Source: Nitratireductor sp.
GTDB lineage: Bacteria > Pseudomonadota > Alphaproteobacteria > Rhizobiales > Rhizobiaceae
DNA: 64,000 bases
Assembly: GCA_020637805.1 (NCBI GenBank)
Contig: JACKJU010000008.1
Span: 147,873-211,872, forward strand
Direction of reading: 5' to 3'
The notes under the pieces were generated by a model. It made no database searches, was not told the origin of the DNA, and saw only the letters and a program-made list of their open reading frames with translations. Positions 46,296 through 55,692 of this stretch are shown in pieces. Position 1 is the first letter of the stretch, and the number at the start of each line of letters is the position of its first letter. The translations under genes were made by a program, and so were the position numbers.

Positions 46296-47471
46296 GTGAC
46301 TGGCAAACCCGGCAGAACCCGCAGGAAAGACCCTCGCGATACGATCCGCGAGCAGGCCGCGGCACTTGGATTCGACCTTTGCCGCTTCACACACGCACAC
46401 CTGCCCGGATTGACCGGCGCACGCCTTGCCGCCTTTGTCGAAGCCGGGCACCACGGCACGATGAACTGGCTGAAAGAGACCCTCTCTCGGCGGCGCTCGC
46501 CGGAATGCATGTGGCCAGATGCCAGAAGTGCAATCATCCTTGCAATGAACTACGGACCTCAATCCAATCCGCTCGACATGCTGGAGCGGCGAGACAGGGC
46601 GGCAATCTCGGTTTATGCGCAAAACCGCGATTACCATGATGTCATCAAGGGAAAACTGAAGACGCTGGCCGGAAAGATCGCCGCTGCCAACGGCTGCGAG
46701 GTCAAGGTATTCGTCGATACTGCGCCGCTCATGGAGAAGCCGCTCGCCGAGCAGGCCGGTGCAGGGTGGCAGGGAAAGCATACCAACCTGGTTTCGCGCG
46801 AGTACGGCTCCTGGCTGTTCCTGGGCATCATACTGACGTCGGCCGAACTGGAGGCCGACGAGGCCGAAACCGACCATTGCGGAACCTGCCGCGCCTGCCT
46901 GGACATTTGCCCCACCGATGCATTTCCGGCACCTTACCGGCTGGATGCGAGACGCTGCATTTCCTATCTGACGATCGAACATGCAGGTCCCATCGCGCGC
47001 GAATTCAGGACATCGATGGGCAATCGCATCTATGGCTGTGACGATTGCCTGGCCGTCTGCCCCTGGAACAAGTTTGCCACCGTTGCGGGCGAAGCGAAAC
47101 TGAAGGCGCGCAACGACCTTTCGGCCCCGGCGCTGGCGGAACTCGCCGCGCTTGACGACGCCGGATTTCGCAAGCACTTCTCGGGCTCGCCCATCAAGCG
47201 GATCGGCCGCAATCGCTTCATCCGCAACGTGCTGATCGCCATCGGCAATTCGAACAAGCGGGAGCTGGCGGCGGTGGCGGCACCGCACATGAGCGATCCC
47301 GATCCGGTGGTGCGTGGTGCGGCAGTTTGGGCATTGTCGCGGATTGTTGAACCAGAGACCTTTCGCCAGCTTGCGGCGGAACGTATGAATGGCGAAACGG
47401 ATGACAGTGTTCTGGAAGAATGGCGCCATGCCCTGGGCGGCGCTGCAATGAAAACGGGAAGCGAAGGATGA
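46296..47471 (+). CDS. queG: Epoxyqueuosine reductase QueG
   Basis: A 391-residue cobalamin-dependent iron-sulfur enzyme for the last step of queuosine formation in tRNA. Cluster ligands are CGTCRACLDICPTDAF and CDDCLAVCPWNKF. Upstream motifs include VFVDTAPLMEKPLAEQAGAGWQGKHTN with the catalytic Asp. The C-terminal part has a HEAT-like segment. The start is GTG 46296 with GCAGG before it. It overlaps the next gene by 4 nt (ATGA). Confidence 0.95.
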   Translation: MTGKPGRTRRKDPRDTIREQAAALGFDLCRFTHAHLPGLTGARLAAFVEAGHHGTMNWLKETLSRRRSPECMWPDARSAIILAMNYGPQSNPLDMLERRDRAAISVYAQNRDYHDVIKGKLKTLAGKIAAANGCEVKVFVDTAPLMEKPLAEQAGAGWQGKHTNLVSREYGSWLFLGIILTSAELEADEAETDHCGTCRACLDICPTDAFPAPYRLDARRCISYLTIEHAGPIAREFRTSMGNRIYGCDDCLAVCPWNKFATVAGEAKLKARNDLSAPALAELAALDDAGFRKHFSGSPIKRIGRNRFIRNVLIAIGNSNKRELAAVAAPHMSDPDPVVRGAAVWALSRIVEPETFRQLAAERMNGETDDSVLEEWRHALGGAAMKTGSEG

Positions 47472-48346
47472 ACAGGCATCTCTTCATATTCGGATTCGGA
47501 TTTTCGTCCGAGGCCATCGCGAGCCGGGTTCTTGAAGACGGCTGGTTTGTGACAGGCACGACCCGCTCGAAAGAAAAGGCTGAGCGAATTCTGCGCAAGG
47601 GCGTGACCCCGGTCCTGTTCGGTGGCGAGGCGGATGACGAAACGCTGGATGAAGAACTCGAAGAGGCTTCGCACGTTCTCGTGTCGATTGCGCCAGACGG
47701 CGACGGAGATCCGGTGCTGCGCTCGTGCCGCGACAAGCTGATGGCCCTGAAGGATCTCAAATGGATCGGCTATCTCTCGACGGTCGGTGTCTACGGCGAC
47801 CACGACGGTGCCTGGGTCGATGAAGACACCGAGCCAAAGCCGGTCTCCAGGCGCTCTGTCGAAAGGGTTGCCGCAGAAAAGGCATGGCGGGCATTTGCCG
47901 CGGAGAAGGGCGTGCCCCTCGCCATCTTCCGTCTTTCCGGCATCTACGGCCCGGGACGGAACACCTTCAAGAAGGCGATGGCGGGCGAAACGCGCAGGCT
48001 CGTCAAGAAGGATCAGGTATTCAACCGCATCCATCGCGAGGATATCGGCAAGGCGGTTCGTCTTGCGATGTCGAAAAAGGCCGACGGCATATTCAACATC
48101 ACCGACAACGAACCGGCTCCGCCACAGGATGTGGTCGCCTTTGCTCACGAACTTGCCGGAACGCCGCCACCGCCTGAACAGGATTTCGCGACCGCCAAGC
48201 TGACCCCGATGGCTCGATCCTTCTACGGGGAAAACAAGCGCGTCTCGAACGCGAAATCCAAGGAAATCCTGGGCATGGAATATGACTGGCCGGACTACCG
48301 GACGTCGCTGAAGCGGATGTGGAAGGAAGGAAGCTGGAAGGGTTAA
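47468..48346 (+). CDS. NAD-dependent epimerase/SDR-family protein (YeeZ-like)
   Basis: A 292-residue extended short-chain dehydrogenase-like protein. The Rossmann loop is LFIFGFGFSSEAIA (GxGxxS), and a TVGVYGDHDGAWVDE segment stands where the family's catalytic Tyr region would be. LSGIYGPGRNTFKKA and RIHREDIGKAV are typical of YeeZ-like NAD-binding epimerases. Translation is coupled to queG (ATGA overlap). The substrate is unknown. Confidence 0.85.
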   Translation: MNRHLFIFGFGFSSEAIASRVLEDGWFVTGTTRSKEKAERILRKGVTPVLFGGEADDETLDEELEEASHVLVSIAPDGDGDPVLRSCRDKLMALKDLKWIGYLSTVGVYGDHDGAWVDEDTEPKPVSRRSVERVAAEKAWRAFAAEKGVPLAIFRLSGIYGPGRNTFKKAMAGETRRLVKKDQVFNRIHREDIGKAVRLAMSKKADGIFNITDNEPAPPQDVVAFAHELAGTPPPPEQDFATAKLTPMARSFYGENKRVSNAKSKEILGMEYDWPDYRTSLKRMWKEGSWKG

Positions 48347-48513
48347 ATCCGGCAGCATCGGGTTTCTTTTCCGGCTCTCCTGCGCTGCACAACGGCCATG
48401 CAAATCATCCGGCTTGAATTTGCCCGCCGCCGCATGCACAAATTGACCTGAAACGAGGAGTGAGGGCATCTGCCCGACAGAGGAGACGCGCCTTTACCGG
48501 CGATGAACAGCTG

Positions 48514-50148
48514 ATGGCCAATCCATACAATACAGATCTTGACCGCAATCCCGCGAACTACCAGCCGCTCACGCCCCTGCAGTTCCTGGAGCGTGCAGCC
48601 AGCGTGTTTCCCGATCACGTGGCGATCGTTCATGGCGGTCTTCGCCGTAATTACCGCGACTTCTATACCCGCTCACGCCAGCTTGCCTCCTCACTTGCCA
48701 AGAGGGGCATCGACCGCGGTGACACCGTTTCGGTGATGCTGGCAAACACGCCTGCAATGCTGGAGTGTCACTATGGCGTTCCGATGTGCGGCGCGGTGCT
48801 GAACACCATGAATACCCGCCTGGATGCGGCAATCATCGCCTTCCAGATGGATCATGCCGAAACGAAGGTGATGATCACCGACAGCGAGTTCGCCCCGACC
48901 GTCAAGGCGGCGCTCGAAATTGCCAAGGTCAAGCCGATCCTGATCGATTATGACGATCCCGAATTCGAGGGCGAGGGCGAAACATTCGGCGAGACCGAGT
49001 ATGAAGAATTCATCGCCGCCGGCGACCCGGAATTCGAATGGTTCGGACCGGAGGACGAGTGGGATGCGATTTCGCTCAATTACACCTCCGGCACGACCGG
49101 GAACCCCAAGGGGGTCGTCTATCACCATCGCGGCGCATATCTCCTGGCGCAGGGCAATGCGCTGACCGCCTCGATGCCAAAGCATGCAGTCTATCTGTGG
49201 ACGCTGCCGATGTTTCACTGCAATGGCTGGTGCTTCCCGTGGACGCTCTCTGCCATTTCCGGCACCCATGTCTGCCTGCGCCAGGTGCGCCAGAAGCCGA
49301 TCTGGGACGCGCTGGCAGATCATGGCGTGACCCATCTGTGCGGCGCACCCATCGTCATGTCGACCATTCTTTCGACCGCGCAGGCCGACAAGCGCGAGTT
49401 CGACCAGACCGTGGAATTCATGACGGCGGCAGCCCCTCCGCCCGAACAGGTGCTGGCCAACATGAAAGCAGCCGGGTTCAACGTCACCCACCTCTACGGC
49501 CTGACCGAGACCTACGGACCGGCAGTCGTCAACGACTGGAAGCAGGAATGGAACGAACTTGAACCCGCGGCACAGGCGGCGCGCAAGGCACGCCAGGGCG
49601 TGCGCTACCTGCCGCTTGACGGCATCGACGTGATGGACCCGGCCACGATGACGCCGGTTCCGCGCGATGGCGAGACCATCGGCGAGGTCATGTTTCGCGG
49701 CAATGTGGTGATGAAGGGCTATCTGAAAAACCCGTCGGCGACGCAGGAGGCCTTCCATGGTGGATGGTTCCATTCCGGCGACCTCGGGGTCATGCACGAA
49801 GACGGCTACATCCAGCTCAAGGACCGCTCCAAGGACATCATCATCTCCGGTGGCGAGAACATCTCGTCGATCGAGGTGGAGGATGTTCTCTACAAGCACC
49901 CGGCGGTCGCCTCGGCTGCCGTGGTTGCCATGCCGCATGACAAATGGGGAGAAACACCCTGCGCCTTCATCGAGGTTGCCGATGGCAAGGAAGTCAGCGA
50001 AGCGGACCTGAGCGACTGGTGCCGCCAGCACATGGCGCACTTCAAGGTACCGCGCAAATTCGTCTTTGCTCCCCTGCCCAAGACCTCTACCGGCAAGATC
50101 CAGAAATTCGTGCTGCGCGAGCAGGCGAAAGAACTGGAAACAAAGTAG
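48514..50148 (+). CDS. AMP-forming acyl-CoA synthetase
   Basis: A 544-residue ANL-family ligase. The P-loop motif is LNYTSGTTGNPKGVVYHHRG; others are HLYGLTETYGP, GWFHSGDLGVMHEDGYIQLKDRSKDIIISGGENISSIEVE (split here by family blocks A8) and the catalytic Lys in KTSTGKIQKFVLRE. It is of the group that includes medium-chain and 3-methylmercaptopropionate CoA ligases (DmdB-like). Substrate cannot be set from sequence. ATG 48514 gives the family start MANPYNTDLDRN. A CoA-binding protein gene follows after 3 nt. Confidence 0.9.
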   Translation: MANPYNTDLDRNPANYQPLTPLQFLERAASVFPDHVAIVHGGLRRNYRDFYTRSRQLASSLAKRGIDRGDTVSVMLANTPAMLECHYGVPMCGAVLNTMNTRLDAAIIAFQMDHAETKVMITDSEFAPTVKAALEIAKVKPILIDYDDPEFEGEGETFGETEYEEFIAAGDPEFEWFGPEDEWDAISLNYTSGTTGNPKGVVYHHRGAYLLAQGNALTASMPKHAVYLWTLPMFHCNGWCFPWTLSAISGTHVCLRQVRQKPIWDALADHGVTHLCGAPIVMSTILSTAQADKREFDQTVEFMTAAAPPPEQVLANMKAAGFNVTHLYGLTETYGPAVVNDWKQEWNELEPAAQAARKARQGVRYLPLDGIDVMDPATMTPVPRDGETIGEVMFRGNVVMKGYLKNPSATQEAFHGGWFHSGDLGVMHEDGYIQLKDRSKDIIISGGENISSIEVEDVLYKHPAVASAAVVAMPHDKWGETPCAFIEVADGKEVSEADLSDWCRQHMAHFKVPRKFVFAPLPKTSTGKIQKFVLREQAKELETK

Positions 50149-50151
50149 GCG

Positions 50152-50697
50152 ATGTCTTCCACAAACCACGACAGTTACAGCGACGAATACATTCGCGGCA
50201 TCCTGAACGACGTGAAGACGATTGCCATCGTCGGCGCGTCCGCCAACACGGTGCGGCCTTCCTTCTTCGTCACGAAGTACATGCTGTCGAAGGGCTATGA
50301 CGTGATACCGGTCAATCCCGGCCATGCCGGCCGCGAGATCGCCGGCGTTTTGACTTATGCCTCGCTCGCCGATATCGACCGGCCTGTCGACATAGTCGAC
50401 ATCTTCCGCAATTCACAGGCCGCCTACGGCGTGGTGGAAGAAGCGCTGCAACTGGACCCGTTGCCCAAGGCGATCTGGATGCAGTTGGAGGTTCGCAACG
50501 ACGAGGCGGCCAGACTGGCAGAAGCAAAAGGCATCAAGGTCGTCATGAACCGCTGCCCGAAGATCGAGTATGCGCGTTTGTGCGGCGAAATCGGCTGGGC
50601 CGGCGTATCTTCGCGGCGCATTTCGGCAAAAAAGCCGAAGCTTCAGCAGGGGTTCCAGCGCTTCGACATCGGCGGCAAACCACCCGGAGCCCGCTGA
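50152..50697 (+). CDS. CoA-binding domain protein (YccU-like)
   Basis: A 181-residue protein with the Rossmann-type CoA-binding domain found in succinyl-CoA synthetase alpha: TIAIVGASANTVRPSFFVTKYM, VIPVNPGHAGREIAG, VDIVDIFRNSQAA, and IWMQLEVRNDEAARLAEAKG with VVMNRCPKIEY. No catalytic domain is attached. It begins 3 nt after the acyl-CoA synthetase stop, so they are co-transcribed and may be linked in function, though YccU-type proteins have no proven role. Confidence 0.88.
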   Translation: MSSTNHDSYSDEYIRGILNDVKTIAIVGASANTVRPSFFVTKYMLSKGYDVIPVNPGHAGREIAGVLTYASLADIDRPVDIVDIFRNSQAAYGVVEEALQLDPLPKAIWMQLEVRNDEAARLAEAKGIKVVMNRCPKIEYARLCGEIGWAGVSSRRISAKKPKLQQGFQRFDIGGKPPGAR

Positions 50698-50803
50698 AAT
50701 GCTGGCATGATCGGCAAAGCTTGCCCTTTTTCAGTTGAACAAGGAAATGGAATTGCTTGGCGAAAAGCGCTGAGTTCTTCATAAATGCCGAGAACGATCC
50801 CGC

Positions 50804-50908
50804 TAGAGCAATTTCGATTTTGACAGAATCGGAAAAATCGAAATGCATAAATGAATTCAGTTATTTACCTAAGCCATCTGTTTGCACCTAAAGGTGAAAC
50901 AGTCTAGA
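50804..50908. repeat. Dispersed ~105-bp palindromic repeat, copy B
   Basis: Begins TAGAGCAATTTCGATTTT and ends GGTGAAACAGTCTAGA, 19 nt before metY. As in copy A, it has a long hairpin (ATTTCGATTTT / AAAATCGAAAT around an 11-nt loop), then TGAATTCA, then a short CACCT-AA-AGGTG hairpin. The hairpin sequences are better kept than the segment between them. The rest of the 50698-50927 gap shows nothing clear. Confidence 0.8.
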
Positions 50909-50927
50909 ACGCCGGAGGAGACATACC

Positions 50928-52211
50928 ATGAGCGAGAACAAACCGGGCTTTTCAACCCTTTCCATCCATGCAGGTGCGCAGCCTGACCCGGCGACGGGCG
51001 CACGCGCCACACCCATCTACCAGACCACATCCTTTGTCTTCGATGACGTGGACCAGGCTGCTTCGCTTTTCGGACTGCAGGCATTCGGCAACATCTATAC
51101 CCGCATCACCAACCCGACTACCGCTGTTCTGGAAGAGCGCGTGGCGGCGCTGGAAGGCGGCACCGCAGCCCTCGCCACGGCCTCGGGCCATGCAGCGCAG
51201 CTTGGCGTGTTTCACACTCTTCTACAGCCGGGGGACGAATTCATTGCCTCCAAGAAACTCTATGGTGGCTCGATCAACCAGTTCAACCATTCGTTCAAGT
51301 CGTTCGGATGGAACGTGATCTGGGTGGACGCGGACGATATCGACAGCGTGAAAAAGGCGGTCACCGAAAAGACCAAGGCGGTGTTCATCGAGAGCCTTGC
51401 CAATCCGGGCGGCGTGGTCACCGATATCGAGGCCATGGCAGGCATTGCGAAGGATGCCGGCGCACCGCTGATCGTCGACAACACCATGGCGACACCCTAT
51501 CTCTGCCGCCCTATTGAACATGGCGCAGACATCGTCGTGCATTCGCTGACGAAATTCATGGGCGGCCACGGCAATTCCATGGGTGGCGCTATCGTTGACG
51601 CGGGATCGTTCAACTGGACGGAATCAAAACGGTATCCGATGCTTTCCGAGCCGCGCCCGGAATATGACGGCATGGTGCTGCACGAAACCTTCGGGAATTT
51701 CGCCTTTGCCATCGCATGCCGGGTACTGGGATTGCGCGACCTGGGTGCCGCGATATCGCCGTTCAACTCATTCATGCTGCTGACCGGTATCGAGACCCTG
51801 CCGCTGCGCATGCAGAAACATTGCGACAATGCGCTTGAGGTTGCGAAGTATCTTTCCGGCCATGACAAGATCGCCTGGGTCCGTTACGCCGGGCTGGAAG
51901 GCGATGCCTGCCATGCCCTGCAGCAGAAATACATGCCGAAGGGTGCGGGCGCGGTCTTCACCTTCGGGCTGAAGGGCGGATATGAAGCCGGTGTCAAACT
52001 GGTTTCGGAAGTTGAGCTGTTTTCGCATCTGGCCAATATCGGCGATACGCGCTCGCTGATCATTCATCCGGCCTCGACCACGCACAGGCAGCTTTCAGAC
52101 CAGCAGAAGACGGCAGCAGGCGCGGGACCGGATGTCGTGCGCGTCTCGGTAGGTATCGAGGATGTTGCAGACATCATCGGCGACCTGGAACAGGCCCTGG
52201 CCAAGATCTGA
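50928..52211 (+). CDS. metY: O-acetylhomoserine sulfhydrylase
   Basis: A 427-residue Cys/Met-metabolism PLP enzyme. The PLP lysine is in VVHSLTKFMGGHGNSMGG, with family blocks FSTLSIHAGAQPDPATGAR, TPIYQTTSFVF, RITNPTTAVLEERVAALEGG and IHPASTTHRQLSDQQ. Length and the N-terminus indicate the O-acetylhomoserine (thiol)-lyase type over cystathionine gamma-synthase. A good ribosome site (GGAGGAG) precedes ATG 50928. It is a single gene with a repeat upstream. Confidence 0.94.
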   Translation: MSENKPGFSTLSIHAGAQPDPATGARATPIYQTTSFVFDDVDQAASLFGLQAFGNIYTRITNPTTAVLEERVAALEGGTAALATASGHAAQLGVFHTLLQPGDEFIASKKLYGGSINQFNHSFKSFGWNVIWVDADDIDSVKKAVTEKTKAVFIESLANPGGVVTDIEAMAGIAKDAGAPLIVDNTMATPYLCRPIEHGADIVVHSLTKFMGGHGNSMGGAIVDAGSFNWTESKRYPMLSEPRPEYDGMVLHETFGNFAFAIACRVLGLRDLGAAISPFNSFMLLTGIETLPLRMQKHCDNALEVAKYLSGHDKIAWVRYAGLEGDACHALQQKYMPKGAGAVFTFGLKGGYEAGVKLVSEVELFSHLANIGDTRSLIIHPASTTHRQLSDQQKTAAGAGPDVVRVSVGIEDVADIIGDLEQALAKI

Positions 52212-52263
52212 GGTCATTCCCGGCTCCGGAACGATCCAACACTGCACCGGAGGTGCAACCGGG

Positions 52264-52647
52264 ATGAACATGCTTACGCTCGCCATGTGGTGGGAACAGG
52301 TCAAACTCATGTTCCTGGCCCATGGCGAGTTCTTCGATATCGCCCACATTCTCATTGGCCTGGGGGTTTATGCCGCCACGTTCGTCGTCTTGCGCAAACG
52401 CAAGGGGGCGGCCTGGCTCGCCCTCGTTCCGATTGCACTGCTTGAAATGGCCAATGAAACGCTTGACCTCATGCGCTATTATCAGTGGATCGGATTGCGC
52501 GAATGGCCGGAAAGCCTTCGCGATGGCGTCAATACGCTGCTTGCGCCGGTAGCCCTGGCATTCTTTCTCTCCAACCGCCGGCGCCCATCCGAAACGAATG
52601 AGGCATCCTCCTCAGCAGAACACGCGGACGAAACTCATTCGACCTGA
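52264..52647 (+). CDS. Small membrane protein of unknown function
   Basis: A 127-residue protein with about three hydrophobic helices (residues 20-38, 45-60 and 92-108), short charged loops (LRKRKG, RYYQWIGLREWPE) and a polar Ser/Glu/His-rich tail. It starts with ATG 52264, 10 nt after GGAGG. It follows metY by 52 nt and its 3' end overlaps the convergent potI by 13 nt. No family recognised. Confidence 0.6.
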   Translation: MNMLTLAMWWEQVKLMFLAHGEFFDIAHILIGLGVYAATFVVLRKRKGAAWLALVPIALLEMANETLDLMRYYQWIGLREWPESLRDGVNTLLAPVALAFFLSNRRRPSETNEASSSAEHADETHST

Positions 52648-53435
52648 TAACCGCGGCGCACAAGCCGCTTCTGCAGAAGCGAAGCCGTGATCACGCCTAC
52701 CGTCACGATTGAAATCAGGATCGTCGAAAGGGCGTTGATCTCTGGCGAGACGCCAAGGCGCACAGCCGAATAGATCTTGATCGGAAGCGTCGTCGCACCC
52801 GGCCCCGTGTTGAAGGAAGCAATCACCAGATCGTCCAGCGACAGCGTGAAGGCCAGCAACCACCCGGCGACGACCGCAGGTGCGATAATCGGAAGGGTGA
52901 CCGAGAAAAACGTATCCAGCGGTGAGGCACCAAGATCTGCAGCCGCCTCTTCCAGCGACTGGTCGAAGGTGACCAGCCTGGACGAAACCACCACCGCCAC
53001 GTAGCACATGGCGAAAGTGGTGTGGGCGAGGATGATCGTCAGCATCCCCCGGTCGAGGCCTATCGCGATGAAAAGCAGCAGCAGCGAAAGTCCGGTGATC
53101 ACCTCCGGCATGACAAGCGGAGCGTAAACCATGCCGGAAAACAGCGTGCGGGAGGGAAAGCGTCCTGCCCGCACCAGAACGATCGCCGCCATTGTGCCCA
53201 GCGCAGTGGCGATGGATGCCGAAAATACCGCGACGCGCAGCGTTACCCATGCCGCATCCAGCATGGCTTCGTTGCGCATGAGTTCGCCGTACCATTTGGT
53301 GGAGAAACCGCCCCACACCGTGACGAGCTTGGACTCGTTGAAGGAATAGATGATCAGCAGCACGATCGGCAGGTACAGGAATGTGAAGCCGAACGTCAGT
53401 GCGGTGGCGTTGAACCAGGTGAGCCTGCGGATCAT
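52635..53435 (-). CDS. potI: Putrescine ABC transporter permease PotI
   Basis: A 266-residue permease with six hydrophobic helices and the EAA loop EEAAADLGASPLDTFFSVTLPIIAP. In operon position and motif it matches PotI/PotC, the second permease of polyamine importers. The start overlaps the potH stop by 4 nt. PotI over PotC is preferred because the adjacent binding protein and the puu genes suggest putrescine. Confidence 0.88.
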   Translation of the reverse strand: MIRRLTWFNATALTFGFTFLYLPIVLLIIYSFNESKLVTVWGGFSTKWYGELMRNEAMLDAAWVTLRVAVFSASIATALGTMAAIVLVRAGRFPSRTLFSGMVYAPLVMPEVITGLSLLLLFIAIGLDRGMLTIILAHTTFAMCYVAVVVSSRLVTFDQSLEEAAADLGASPLDTFFSVTLPIIAPAVVAGWLLAFTLSLDDLVIASFNTGPGATTLPIKIYSAVRLGVSPEINALSTILISIVTVGVITASLLQKRLVRRGYQVE

Positions 53436-54334
53436 TTCGAACCCTCCTGTTCACGCTCCAGCATTCGCTGGAAAATGAGGATCGGAACGACGAGCAGGAG
53501 AAGCAGGACAATCGCGACGGCAGAGGCGACGGGCCAGTCGCGGTTTGAGAAGAACTCGTTCCACAAGGTCTTGCCGATCATCAGCGTCTGCGATCCGCCA
53601 AGCAGGTCCGGGATGACGAATTCGCCCACCGCAGGGATGAAGACGAGGAAACATCCAGCCGCAATGCCCGGAAGCGCCAGCGGCACGGTAATGCGCCAGA
53701 ACGCAGATATCTTCGAGCAACCCAGATCGATTGCCGCCTCCAGCAGGGAATCGTCCATCTTGTCGAGTGTCGAATAGATCGGCAGCACCATGAAGGGCAG
53801 GTAGGAATAGACAATGCCGATATAGACCGCCGTATTGGTATTCATGATGATCAGCGGATCGTTGATGACACCCAGCCAGAGCAGGAACTGGTTGAGCAGC
53901 CCCTCCGTCTTCAGGATGCCGATCCAGGCGTAGACGCGAATGAGAAATGAAGTCCAGAAGGGCAGGATGATGAGCATCAGTAGGCGCGGGCGCCATGATT
54001 CAGGTGCACGGGTCATGCCGTAGGCAAGCGGGAATCCGACGATCAGGGTCAGGAAGGTCGAGACGAGTGCTATCCACAGGCTTGAAAGATAGGAATTGAT
54101 GTAGAGGCGGTCGTCGAGCAGCCAGGCAAAATTCTCGAAATCGAGACCCGAAAAGAAATTTTGGATGCCGCTCCAGCCTTCCGACAGCGAGAATGTCGGA
54201 ACATAGGGCGGCATGGCAATCGCCGTATCCGAAAGCGATATCTTCAGAACGATGATGAAGGGGACCAGAAAGAAGAAGAGCAGCCACAGATAGGGAACTG
54301 CAATCAGAACGGCGCGGCGCCAGCCCTTGTTCAT
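53432..54334 (-). CDS. potH: Putrescine ABC transporter permease PotH
   Basis: A 300-residue permease with six helices; the first is AVLIAVPYLWLLFFFLVPFI. The EAA loop is LLEAAIDLGCSKISAFWRITVPLALPG. ATG 54334 (MNKGWRRA) is chosen; the open frame runs to 54373. It pairs with potI (4-nt overlap) and follows potG by 81 nt. Confidence 0.88.
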   Translation of the reverse strand: MNKGWRRAVLIAVPYLWLLFFFLVPFIIVLKISLSDTAIAMPPYVPTFSLSEGWSGIQNFFSGLDFENFAWLLDDRLYINSYLSSLWIALVSTFLTLIVGFPLAYGMTRAPESWRPRLLMLIILPFWTSFLIRVYAWIGILKTEGLLNQFLLWLGVINDPLIIMNTNTAVYIGIVYSYLPFMVLPIYSTLDKMDDSLLEAAIDLGCSKISAFWRITVPLALPGIAAGCFLVFIPAVGEFVIPDLLGGSQTLMIGKTLWNEFFSNRDWPVASAVAIVLLLLLVVPILIFQRMLEREQEGSK

Positions 54335-54415
54335 GCGGCCCCGCTTTCCGCACGCGCCGCGGTCAGCGCGCACTTCACGGCGACAACGGCGTTATCCGGC
54401 ATGGTACCCATTCGC

Positions 54416-55600
54416 CTACTCCGCCAGAAGAAGGCCTGCGCCTTCGGTAAAGGAAAGCCAGACCTCGTCTTCCCAGGTGATTTCGCGGTTTTCGACGCGG
54501 CGGCGGTTCACCTCCTGCGCCTTGATAACCCGGCCATTGGCAAGCCGCACATGGTAGGTGGAAAGATTGCCGACATAGGCTATGTCGTCGACCACGCCGG
54601 AAACCTGGTTGACGGCCTTCGTGTCCTTTTCCTTCGAAATGGCAATCTTTTCGGGACGCACCGCAAGCCAGCAGGTGGTACCAGCCTCAAGCTGGTCGGG
54701 GCAGCGTGCCGAAAAGGTTGTTTCGATACCGTTTGCAGCAAATAGCATGTTGCCCTCGGCGTGCTTTCCCTTCGCTTCTCCCTCGATCCTGCCTTCCAGC
54801 AGGTTCACGTCGCCGATGAAGTCGGCGACGAAACGCGAGCTGGGATTTTCGTAAATGCCGGCAGGCGTATCCACCTGGGCGACGATACCCAGGTTCATCA
54901 CCCCGATACGGGTGGAGACCGTCATGGCCTCCTCCTGGTCGTGGGTGACAATAATGAAAGTGGTGCCGAGCTTTTCCTGGATGTTGACCAGTTCGAACTG
55001 GGTGGCCTCGCGCAGTTTCGCGTCGAGCGCACCCAAGGGTTCGTCGAGGAGCAGGAGTTTCGGGTTCTTGGCCAATGCCCTGGCAAGCGCCACGCGCTGG
55101 CGCTGGCCGCCCGACATCTGGTGCGGCTTGCGATGGGCAAAGTTTTCCATGCGCACCAGCTTGAGCATTTCCTCGGTGCGCGCCTCGATATTCTCCTTGG
55201 TCATGCCATCGCGCTTCAGGCCAAATGCGATGTTGTCGCGCACCGACAGATGCGGAAACAGTGCATAGGACTGGAACATCATGTTGACGGGCCGCTTGTT
55301 TGGCGGAACCGGCAGTATGTTCTTCCCGTCCAGCAGAATTTCTCCGGATGACGGTGTCTCGAAGCCGGCCAGCATGCGCAACAGCGTGGTCTTGCCACAC
55401 CCCGAGGGACCGAGCAGCGCAAAGAACTCGCCCGGCCATATCTTCAGCGAGACATCGTCGACAGCGGTGAATTCGCCGAACTGCTTGACGACGTTCCGGA
55501 ATTCGACAATCGGCGTTCGCCCTTCCTTCTCGAACCGGGTCGAGGAATTGCCGCTGACAGTCTGCTGATTGCGCTTTTGCGTGGAAGATTGTTCGTTCAC
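54416..55600 (-). CDS. potG: Putrescine ABC transporter ATP-binding protein PotG
   Basis: A 394-residue ABC ATPase with a C-terminal TOBE-like domain. Walker A is LLGPSGCGKTTLLRMLAG, the signature HQMSGGQRQRVALARAL, Walker B LLLLDEPLGALD, and the H-loop IIVTHDQEEAM. About 30 N-terminal polar residues precede the domain. It powers import of putrescine with PotH, PotI and PotF. Confidence 0.9.
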   Translation of the reverse strand: MNEQSSTQKRNQQTVSGNSSTRFEKEGRTPIVEFRNVVKQFGEFTAVDDVSLKIWPGEFFALLGPSGCGKTTLLRMLAGFETPSSGEILLDGKNILPVPPNKRPVNMMFQSYALFPHLSVRDNIAFGLKRDGMTKENIEARTEEMLKLVRMENFAHRKPHQMSGGQRQRVALARALAKNPKLLLLDEPLGALDAKLREATQFELVNIQEKLGTTFIIVTHDQEEAMTVSTRIGVMNLGIVAQVDTPAGIYENPSSRFVADFIGDVNLLEGRIEGEAKGKHAEGNMLFAANGIETTFSARCPDQLEAGTTCWLAVRPEKIAISKEKDTKAVNQVSGVVDDIAYVGNLSTYHVRLANGRVIKAQEVNRRRVENREITWEDEVWLSFTEGAGLLLAE

Positions 55601-55650
55601 GAGCTTCTTTTCCGTGCCTGGCCGCCCAATATGCCGGCCTGAAAGTGGAA

Positions 55651-55679
55651 AGGGCAGCTCCGGAAACCGAAGCTGCCCT
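55651..55679 (-). terminator. Hairpin between potF and potG, probable partial terminator
   Basis: Arms AGGGCAGCT (55651-55659) and AGCTGCCCT (55671-55679), with a possible inner CGG/CCG stem. It lies after the binding-protein gene and before the ATPase gene, where a partial terminator or mRNA-stabilising hairpin commonly raises binding-protein output. No U-tract. Confidence 0.6.
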
Positions 55680-55692
55680 GTTCCGGTCCGGT

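Noticed and set aside
48691..50325. A 544-codon open frame opposite the acyl-CoA synthetase
   Set aside because: Antisense shadow; the sense protein has all ANL motifs.
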